Assembly (NCBI GenBank): GCA_023457535.1
Contig: JAEWLN010000173.1
Location: 1 to 18,438 of the forward strand
Length of the DNA: 18,438 bases
Direction: 5' to 3'
DNA from: Bacteroidota bacterium
GTDB lineage: Bacteria > Bacteroidota > Bacteroidia > Flavobacteriales > Flavobacteriaceae
Shown here: piece by piece, positions 8,001 through 12,936 of the stretch
How the letters are laid out: each line of letters starts with the position of its first letter
Position numbering within the stretch: the stretch's first letter is position 1
Translations under genes and position numbers: made by a program
Notes under the pieces: model-generated
The model's database searches: none
What the model was told of the DNA's origin: nothing
What the model saw: the letters and a program-made list of their open reading frames with translations, nothing else

Positions 8001-8356
8001 GCGAAGCCTTGCAGAACGAACTCAATAAAAAAGGCCTGGGCGGCAACGGACAGCATGCGCTCGATCAAATGAAACAAATCGAAAAGCAATTGCTTAACAA
8101 GGGTTTCAACAACGAAACGCTGCAAAAGGCGCTCAATTTGAAATACGAATTGCTGAAATTAGATAAAGCGGTCCAATTGCAAGGTGAAGAAAAGAAACGC
8201 CAGGCAGAGACCAACAAGAAAGAATTCACTAATCCTGGGGGCGCGTTACCGGCTAGTCTTCAGGAATATTTGAACGCGATTGAGATTTTAAACCGACAAA
8301 GCTTACCTTTGCGCTCCAATTTTAACCAAAAGGTCCAGGAATATTTTAAAAAATGA
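5006..8356 (+). CDS. DUF4175-like giant membrane-anchored coiled-coil protein
   Basis: A 1116-residue protein. Two transmembrane helices lie near the N-terminus (about 25-46 and 57-77), with a third at about 150-168. A predicted extracytoplasmic region with Ig-like or beta-sandwich character follows (about 190-480). Then comes a long Lys/Glu/Gln-rich coiled coil (about 487-790), a helical segment, a Gly/Pro/Lys low-complexity stretch (about 897-986) containing three tandem KKPGDG-type units, and a conserved-looking C-terminal helical domain ending LPLRSNFNQKVQEYFKK. I recall this architecture as the Bacteroidota DUF4175 family; function is unknown. It contains no cysteine. It heads a run with ybeY and mnmG (4-base overlap with ybeY), but its role is probably in the envelope and not in translation. 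Domain edges are estimates by eye. Confidence 0.8.
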   Translation: MATSAVIYEKLEAFIRKYYTNELIRGALFFIGLGLLYFLFTLFVEYFLWLKPAGRTVLFWLFIGVEILLLARYILYPMLRLFKLQKGIDYKQASQIIGSHFSEVSDKLTNFLQLSGDANQSELLLASIEQKANLLQPVPFGHAVNFSKNRKYLPLALLPMLFVLFFYLSGNSEVISQSFNRVVHFKEQFVPPAPFSFVVLNDRLQTEQNKDFVLRVKSQGKVVPENAVVVIGQESYFMESDKPGQFSFKIAKPAANVLFHIEANDIASPDYELTVVAVPSIANFEMVLQYPGYLGKKTETVKGTGNAIVPEGTRVTWRMNTLATQHVEWVSASQSQSFAQNGNVFSWSKSILQNTDYQILTSNEKVTHYEKLNYQISVVKDQYPTINVNQAPDSLKVRKQYLLGQVADDYGLSKLQIVYYPKDAPNQARRGTIAVKNTVFDQFVFSFPSTLPVDPGINYEYYFEIFDNDAIHNYKSARSSVFSSRILTDEEKADEMLQQQSENINSLEKSLRNQDKQLTEIDKMQKAGKEKDSREFKDQQKMNDFIKRQKQQDEMMKEFSKKMDENLDKFQSDKKDDFKQELQKRLEDAEKDLEKNQKLLDELKELNDKIKNEELMDKLDKFKQNSKNQVKNLEQLVELTKKYYVEKKAEQLADKLDKLSEKQDKLSDSGKENDAKKQEEINKAFDKIQEELKELDKENKELQSPLEIPKDAEKERSIDEDLKKASDELQKDAKDKAKPKQKSAAKKMKEMSQQMADSMAGGEMEQLEEDVKMLRQILDNLLAFSFSQEDLMGEFKGLRRGSPSFNKYLKLQQDLKLQFRHVDDSLFAMSLRNPKIAEDVTKEIGNVHYNIDKSLENLVEANIGKGVSHQQYTVSSANKLADFLSDILNGMQMSLSGSGTGGKPKPGQGQGSGMQLPDIIKKQEGLSEQMKDAMKGKKPGDGKKPGDGNKPGEGEKGGKGEKGKSGQSNGGSGEGEQGDDGEGDARAIMEIYKEQKQLREALQNELNKKGLGGNGQHALDQMKQIEKQLLNKGFNNETLQKALNLKYELLKLDKAVQLQGEEKKRQAETNKKEFTNPGGALPASLQEYLNAIEILNRQSLPLRSNFNQKVQEYFKK
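7814..7867 (+). repeat. Three tandem 18-bp coding repeats
   Basis: Units 7814-7831, 7832-7849 and 7850-7867 encode KKPGDG, KKPGDG and NKPGEG (residues 937-954 of the DUF4175 protein). They differ mostly at third codon positions, so the repeat is under protein-level and not DNA-level constraint. It continues into a degenerate EKGGKGEKGKSG stretch. Confidence 0.8.
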
Positions 8357-8772
8357 TCCAGTTCAATTACGAAACCCAATTTGAATTGCCCGACGAATCG
8401 CGATATGCCGATTGGATTTCCGGCGTAATTTCAAGCGAACAGAAGCAAGAAGGCGAAATCAATTACATCTTCTGCGACGACGATTATTTGATTGAAATAA
8501 ACCGCCAGTACTTGGACCATGACACGTTAACGGACATCATCAGCTTTGATTATTCTGAACGAAATATCTTACAAGGTGATATTTTTATCTCGGTGGAACG
8601 GGTTAGGGAGAATGCTAGGGATTTTGGAGTATCGTTCGATGAGGAACTACGGCGCGTAATGGCGCATGGGGTTTTGCACTATTGCGGTTACAAGGATAAA
8701 TCCGAATCCGATGAGGCAATCATGAGAGTTAAAGAGGAAGAAAAAATGAAATTATTTCTGTCCGATAATTAA
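8353..8772 (+). CDS. ybeY: Endoribonuclease YbeY (rRNA maturation)
   Basis: A 139-residue cytoplasmic metalloprotein of the UPF0054/YbeY family, which acts in 16S rRNA 3'-end maturation and ribosome quality control. The family core is visible: NRQYLDHDTLTDIISFDY (residues 50-67), GDIFIS, and the zinc motif HGVLHYCGYKD (residues 105-115). Canonical YbeY has H-x3-H-x5-H. Here the first two His are present, but the third ligand position is Asp (GYKD instead of GYDH). I recall GYKDK as common in Bacteroidota, so this is likely a lineage variant and not an inactive enzyme. The start overlaps the DUF4175 stop by four bases. The stop at 8770-8772 abuts a parS-like site. Confidence 0.93.
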   Translation: MIQFNYETQFELPDESRYADWISGVISSEQKQEGEINYIFCDDDYLIEINRQYLDHDTLTDIISFDYSERNILQGDIFISVERVRENARDFGVSFDEELRRVMAHGVLHYCGYKDKSESDEAIMRVKEEEKMKLFLSDN

Positions 8773-8788
8773 TGTTTCACGTGGAACA
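8773..8788. promoter_or_regulatory. parS: parS-like ParB-binding site 1
   Basis: TGTTTCACGTGGAACA matches all 14 fixed positions of the widely conserved chromosomal parS consensus TGTTnCACGTGnAACA, and differs from the fully palindromic form at a single base. It occupies exactly the 16 bases between the ybeY stop (ends 8772) and the mnmG start (8789). ParB would load here to organise and segregate the origin region. Confidence 0.85.
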
Positions 8789-10666
8789 ATGAGTATGTTT
8801 GAAAATGAATATGATGTAATTGTTGTGGGTGCGGGTCATGCCGGATCTGAAGCCGCCGCTGCCGCCGCCAACATGGGTTCCAAAACCCTGCTCGTGACGA
8901 TGAGTTTGCAAAACATCGCGCAAATGTCGTGCAATCCGGCCATGGGTGGAATTGCGAAGGGACAGATTGTACGCGAGATTGACGCTTTGGGAGGTTATTC
9001 CGGAATTGTGTCAGACAAGACCGCGATCCAGTTTAAAATGCTCAACAAATCCAAAGGGCCGGCCATGTGGTCGCCGCGCGTACAAAGTGACCGGATGCGG
9101 TTTGCCGAGGAGTGGCGTTTGATGCTCGAGCGCACGCCCAATCTTGATTTTTATCAGGAGATGGTGCGCGGGTTGATTATTGAGAACGGACGCATCAAAG
9201 GAATCAAAACCTCGCTTGGTGTAGCGATCAAAGCCAAGGCTGTTGTGTTGACCAATGGAACGTTCCTAAATGGTTTGATCCACATTGGGGAGAAGCAATT
9301 TGGCGGAGGAAGGGCAGGAGAGAGTGCTGCTTACGGCATCACAGAAGACCTGGTCAATGCCGGATTTGAATCAGGACGCATGAAAACCGGAACGCCTCCG
9401 CGTGTAGACGGGCGATCGCTTGACTATTCCAAAATGAACGAGGAAAAAGGCGACGCCAAACCGGACAAATTTTCTTACTCGGACGAAACGGTGCCGCTGG
9501 TTCACCAGAAATCGTGTCACATGACCTATACTTCGCCACTCGTTCACGAGCTGTTGCGCGAAGGATTCGACCGCTCGCCAATGTTCAATGGCCGGATCCA
9601 GAGTTTGGGCCCGCGTTATTGTCCGTCGATTGAAGACAAGATCAATCGCTTTGCCGACAAAGAAAGACACCAATTGTTCGTCGAGCCTGAAGGATGGAAT
9701 ACCGTTGAAGTCTATGTAAACGGATTCTCAACATCGTTGCCGGAGGATGTCCAGTTTAAGGCGCTGCGTTCGGTCGCCGGATTTGAAAATGTCAAATTTT
9801 TCCGTCCGGGCTACGCCATCGAATACGACTATTTCCCGCCTACCCAGCTCAAGCATACCTTGGAGACCAAATTGGTTGATGGTTTGTATTTCGCAGGCCA
9901 GATCAACGGTACTACGGGTTATGAGGAGGCCGCTTCACAAGGTTTGATGGCCGGAATCAATGCATCGCTCAAAGTACAGCAACGCGATCCGCTTGTTTTA
10001 AAACGGGATGAGGCATATATTGGCGTTTTGATCGACGATTTGATCACTAAAGGAACGGAAGAGCCATATCGCATGTTTACGTCGCGCGCTGAGTACCGCA
10101 CGCTTTTGCGCCAGGATAACGCCGATTTCAGGTTGACACCTAAGTCCCATGCGATCGGATTGGCTTCCGATAAGCGCATGCAGCGCATGGAGCACAAATT
10201 CAACGCATCGGATAAAATGGTCCAGTTTTTTAAGGAAACGAGCGTGACTGTTGCAGAGACCAACCCGATACTGGAAGCCAAAGATTCAGCACCCATTGCG
10301 CAATCCGATAAAATGTTTAAGATCTTTTCACGGCCGCAAGTGGAACTCGATGACATCTTGAAATTTGAAAAAGTGCGCGACTATATTGATCAAAACAACC
10401 TGGATCAGGAAATAATAGAGCAAGCGGAAATACAGGTCAAATACTCCGGTTATATCGAGAAGGAACGGAACAATGCCGACAAGCTCACACGCCTCGAAGA
10501 TGTCAAAATCCCTGAGTTTTTTGATTACGATAAGATCAAGTCCATGTCAATTGAAGCCAAACAAAAACTCAGCAAGATCCGCCCGGTGACGATTTCCCAG
10601 GCATCGCGGATCAGCGGGGTTTCGCCAAGTGATATTTCAGTGTTGTTAATCCACATGGGAAGATGA
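8789..10666 (+). CDS. mnmG: tRNA uridine-5-carboxymethylaminomethyl(34) synthesis enzyme MnmG (GidA)
   Basis: A 625-residue FAD protein that, with MnmE, installs the carboxymethylaminomethyl group on wobble uridine 34 of tRNAs in the cytoplasm. The FAD-binding Rossmann motif is VVGAGHAGSEAA (residues 12-23). The family signatures SCNPAMGGIAKGQ (47-59), RMKTGTPPRVDG, FRPGYAIEYDYFPP and GLYFAGQINGTTGYEEAASQG are all present, and the C-terminal helical domain ends ISGVSPSDISVLLIHMGR. Length is normal. The ATG at 8789 directly follows parS site 1, and a second ATG at 8795 is also possible. There is no Shine-Dalgarno sequence, and parS occupies the whole ribosome-approach region. The stop overlaps the lipoprotein start (ATGA at 10663). 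mnmE is not in this window. Confidence 0.97.
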   Translation: MSMFENEYDVIVVGAGHAGSEAAAAAANMGSKTLLVTMSLQNIAQMSCNPAMGGIAKGQIVREIDALGGYSGIVSDKTAIQFKMLNKSKGPAMWSPRVQSDRMRFAEEWRLMLERTPNLDFYQEMVRGLIIENGRIKGIKTSLGVAIKAKAVVLTNGTFLNGLIHIGEKQFGGGRAGESAAYGITEDLVNAGFESGRMKTGTPPRVDGRSLDYSKMNEEKGDAKPDKFSYSDETVPLVHQKSCHMTYTSPLVHELLREGFDRSPMFNGRIQSLGPRYCPSIEDKINRFADKERHQLFVEPEGWNTVEVYVNGFSTSLPEDVQFKALRSVAGFENVKFFRPGYAIEYDYFPPTQLKHTLETKLVDGLYFAGQINGTTGYEEAASQGLMAGINASLKVQQRDPLVLKRDEAYIGVLIDDLITKGTEEPYRMFTSRAEYRTLLRQDNADFRLTPKSHAIGLASDKRMQRMEHKFNASDKMVQFFKETSVTVAETNPILEAKDSAPIAQSDKMFKIFSRPQVELDDILKFEKVRDYIDQNNLDQEIIEQAEIQVKYSGYIEKERNNADKLTRLEDVKIPEFFDYDKIKSMSIEAKQKLSKIRPVTISQASRISGVSPSDISVLLIHMGR

Positions 10667-11178
10667 TGTTCCACGTGAAACCCAACGGGAAAATCCACGT
10701 CTGTCAAGGCCTCGCGGTTATTTTGTGTTTGTTTTTGCAAAGTTGTATCGGCGCGCGGGCCACGGTTCAGATCCCGGATTATTTGCTCGTGCCTGGTGGC
10801 AAAGAACATGCTAACGGTAAATCGTTGACCGGATTCGTGTTTGAAAACAATGTGCGCGCGCGACTTCAGATCGAACAATATATCGCCGCCAGGTTCAAAT
10901 CTTCAAATTACTTTGAACGCGAAATGTGGGTCACTATTGAGGGCGACCGTTACCAGCTTATCATTTACGATGCCGCCGATTTTGAAAAATATTTCAACGG
11001 CGCCAATTTCTCTCCGATCCATGAAGAAGCCAAAGATGAACGAAACAGTTCACGGAAATTTATCGCCATTTCAGTAATCAACGATTACAACGAAGATTGT
11101 TTGTCCGATCAATCTCTCTTGCAAAACAAAACGGTTCGGTTTCTCCGCGACCTGAAAAACGAATACGTCAATCAATGA
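10663..11178 (+). CDS. Putative lipoprotein of unknown function
   Basis: A 171-residue protein (170 if ATG 10666 is used). After a basic N-region (MMFHVKPNGKIH) it has a hydrophobic core and a lipobox, LFLQSC, with the lipidated cysteine at residue 28. It is therefore probably an outer- or inner-membrane lipoprotein. The mature part is a roughly 140-residue domain with no motif I recognise; it has many aromatic and charged residues (for example EREMWVTIEGDRYQLIIYD). The residues FHVKP are dictated by the parS-like site at 10667-10682. The start overlaps the mnmG stop and the end overlaps the methyltransferase start (ATGA at 11175), placing it firmly in the operon. A GTG at 10675 is an alternative start that would still leave a signal peptide. 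Confidence 0.7.
   Translation: MMFHVKPNGKIHVCQGLAVILCLFLQSCIGARATVQIPDYLLVPGGKEHANGKSLTGFVFENNVRARLQIEQYIAARFKSSNYFEREMWVTIEGDRYQLIIYDAADFEKYFNGANFSPIHEEAKDERNSSRKFIAISVINDYNEDCLSDQSLLQNKTVRFLRDLKNEYVNQ
10667..10682. promoter_or_regulatory. parS: parS-like ParB-binding site 2
   Basis: TGTTCCACGTGAAACC matches 13 of 14 fixed positions of TGTTnCACGTGnAACA (the last base is C instead of A). Its reverse complement shares 15 of 16 bases with site 1, so the two sites lie in opposite orientation on either side of mnmG. It begins right after the mnmG stop, inside the first codons of the lipoprotein gene. Confidence 0.75.
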
Positions 11179-12035
11179 ATCAGCCTACGTTCCTGACGGT
11201 AAAAGATCATTCCGTTTCCGGCGAAAGCTTCGAGTTAAAGCACGATGTTGCACTCGATATGCTCATTACCAATCCGCAACCTGCCCCATCCGATTTGCCG
11301 CGCTATTACGAAAGCGACGATTACATTTCCCACACCGATGGGAAGCGGTCGCTGTTTGAAAACGCATACCATCTGGTTAAAAACATCGCTCTGGCAAACA
11401 AAACCAGGTTACTGTCATCGCTGCAACCCGGGAAAGGCCGACTGCTTGACATTGGTGCAGGAACCGGCGATTTTTTATTGGCTGCGAAAAAATCCGGATG
11501 GGAAATCCTGGGGACGGAACCAAGCGGGAAGGCAAGGGGTATCGCCGAATCAAAAGGCGTTTCCTTTGCGGAACAGTTGTCCGACTTGCCCGATCATTCG
11601 TTCGATGCCATCACGATGTGGCATGTGCTCGAACACGTCCCTGATTTAGACCATCAAATCGGCGAACTCAAGCGTTTGCTCAAGCCAACTGGCATTATTT
11701 TGATTGCAGTTCCCAATTTTCGCTCGTTCGACGCACAACATTATGGCGCGTTTTGGGCGGCCTATGACGTGCCCAGGCATTTGTGGCATTTTTCGAAAAC
11801 TGCGATCGGGAAGTTATTTGCCCGCCGGGATTTTGAATTGCAACACGTGCTTCCGATGAAATTTGACGCGTTCTATGTGGCCTTGCTTTCTGAAAAATAC
11901 CAATCGGGGCGCATGAATTTTTTGCGCGCGTTTTGGGTCGGATGGCGTTCCAATTCGCGTGCGCGTACAACAGGGGAGTATTCATCGCACATTTACGTGA
12001 TAAAAAACGCGAATTCGCGTTTAAATAACGCCTGA
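11175..12035 (+). CDS. Class I SAM-dependent methyltransferase
   Basis: A 286-residue protein started at the ATG at 11175, which overlaps the upstream stop; a longer reading from 11097 would run over 80 bases into the lipoprotein gene. The SAM-binding motif I is LLDIGAGTGDFL (about residues 90-101), the acidic residue after strand 2 is in GTEPS (about 113-117), and post-motif WHVLEHVPD (149-157) is typical of the Methyltransf_11/23 group. The N-terminal segment (VKDHSVSGESFEL, RYYESDDYISHTD) matches a flavobacterial subgroup I recall, whose substrate is unknown. The C-terminal half has aromatic-rich blocks (FWAAYDVPRHLWHFS). It is the last gene of the DUF4175-ybeY-mnmG run. The final codons contain a perfect 18-bp palindrome. 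Confidence 0.85.
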   Translation: MNQPTFLTVKDHSVSGESFELKHDVALDMLITNPQPAPSDLPRYYESDDYISHTDGKRSLFENAYHLVKNIALANKTRLLSSLQPGKGRLLDIGAGTGDFLLAAKKSGWEILGTEPSGKARGIAESKGVSFAEQLSDLPDHSFDAITMWHVLEHVPDLDHQIGELKRLLKPTGIILIAVPNFRSFDAQHYGAFWAAYDVPRHLWHFSKTAIGKLFARRDFELQHVLPMKFDAFYVALLSEKYQSGRMNFLRAFWVGWRSNSRARTTGEYSSHIYVIKNANSRLNNA

Positions 12036-12212
12036 CGCATCTTCCTGGCGCCCGAGCATAAGAATGACACCCAAAACGCAAACATCGGTTAAAAACGCTT
12101 AAATCGCGCCAATCTCAATAGTGTATTTCAATCGATTCTATTTTTACTATTAGAAATGGCTATAGCACTAATATCCGCTTCTTACCCACAATAAATGTGG
12201 CGCAAAATTTTA

Positions 12213-12220
12213 TACTTTTG
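12213..12220 (+). promoter_or_regulatory. -7 promoter element of the OmpH-like gene
   Basis: TACTTTTG matches TAnnTTTG perfectly and ends 23 bases before the ATG at 12244. A small inverted repeat, CCACA/TGTGG (12186-12200, 5-base loop), covers the -33 region and could be an operator. The remainder of the 208-bp gap 12036-12243 is AT-rich and otherwise featureless to me. Confidence 0.6.
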
Positions 12221-12243
12221 CTCACGAACTAAAAAGTCACCTT

Positions 12244-12825
12244 ATGAAAAAATACATTGTTCTGGTAGCGGCCGCATTTTTTGCGATCTCATGCAACCAG
12301 GAAGCATCGGCGCCGGCAAAGGAATTTAAGACCGCGTATGTCGATACGTCGAAACTGATCGAAGAGTATACAGAGGCCAAAGACGTCGAGGCGAAATATA
12401 AAGCCAAATCTGAAGAGATGGGACGCGAGCTCGAAGCCGAAGTCAATCGTTTCAAGTCTGAGGCCAGCAATTTCCAAAAGAACGCACAGGCCAACGGTCA
12501 GGCGTGGGCACAACAAAAAGGTGCCGAATTGCAAAAGCGCGAACAGCAACTCAATTATGCACAACAGGCGATGATCCAGCAATTGCAGCGTGAGAGCGGC
12601 GCTGAAATGGATACGCTGGTCAAAAGCGTCAAGCAGTTCATCAAAGATTACGGCAAGGAAAAAGGCTACGATTACGTATTCGCAACAGGCGATGCCGTGT
12701 CGATTCTGTATGCAAAGGACAGCTACGACATTACCAGCGAGATGATCAAATTGCTCGACGAAAAATACAAAAGCGCAAAAAAAGAAGACAAGCCGGAAGC
12801 GAAAGCCAAAGAAGCTAAAAAATAA
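12244..12825 (+). CDS. OmpH/Skp-like lipoprotein
   Basis: A 193-residue protein with a lipoprotein signal (MKKYIVLVAAAFFAISC, lipidation at Cys17). The mature sequence opens with KTAYVDTSKLIEEYTEAKDVEAKY, the OmpH/Skp opening strand and helix. A long Gln/Ala/Glu coiled coil follows (about residues 45-125, the tentacle hairpin). A C-terminal GYDYVFATGDAVSILYAKDSYDIT segment resembles the beta return of the family, and the end is a Lys/Glu/Ala-rich tail. Skp-like proteins chaperone unfolded outer-membrane proteins in the periplasm. A lipidated version would be membrane-tethered, a variant seen in Bacteroidota. It has its own promoter box and a good terminator, so it is monocistronic. Confidence 0.85.
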   Translation: MKKYIVLVAAAFFAISCNQEASAPAKEFKTAYVDTSKLIEEYTEAKDVEAKYKAKSEEMGRELEAEVNRFKSEASNFQKNAQANGQAWAQQKGAELQKREQQLNYAQQAMIQQLQRESGAEMDTLVKSVKQFIKDYGKEKGYDYVFATGDAVSILYAKDSYDITSEMIKLLDEKYKSAKKEDKPEAKAKEAKK

Positions 12826-12843
12826 TTTTGCAAAGCCCGATTT

Positions 12844-12877
12844 AATGCCTTCAACTACCAAGCTGGAGGCATTTTTT
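12844..12877 (+). terminator. Rho-independent terminator after the OmpH-like gene
   Basis: AATGCCT (12844-12850) pairs with AGGCATT (12867-12873), with a further CC/GG pairing inside the 16-base loop. It is followed by six Ts (12872-12877). It lies 18 bases after the stop. Confidence 0.8.
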
Positions 12878-12910
12878 ATGCTGCAAAACAGCGACTTAAA
12901 TAAAAAACTG

Positions 12911-12918
12911 TATTTTTA
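12911..12918 (+). promoter_or_regulatory. Possible -7 promoter element of the helicase gene
   Basis: TATTTTTA differs from TAnnTTTG only in the last base and ends 18 bases before the ATG at 12937. It lies downstream of a terminator, where a new promoter is needed. No clear -33 box is visible. Confidence 0.35.
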
Positions 12919-12936
12919 CGGCTTAATTTAAACGCC

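Noticed and set aside
7346..8125. Long minus-strand open frame (259 codons) opposite the DUF4175 gene, and several shorter ones nearby
   Set aside because: It lies wholly inside a convincing plus-strand gene. Its Leu/Phe-rich composition is what the complement of Lys/Glu/Gln codons gives, and it has no family motif.
11097..11174. Longer N-terminus for the methyltransferase
   Set aside because: It would overlap the lipoprotein gene by about 80 bases, while the ATG at 11175 gives the usual 4-base overlap and a family-like N-terminus.
12117..12151. Inverted repeat AATAGT/ACTATT in the gap before the OmpH-like gene
   Set aside because: Only six AT-rich pairs with a 23-base loop; expected by chance in such sequence.
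12183..12191. TTACCCACA, one mismatch from a DnaA box
   Set aside because: A single near-match with no cluster and no AT-rich unwinding element; not enough for an origin.
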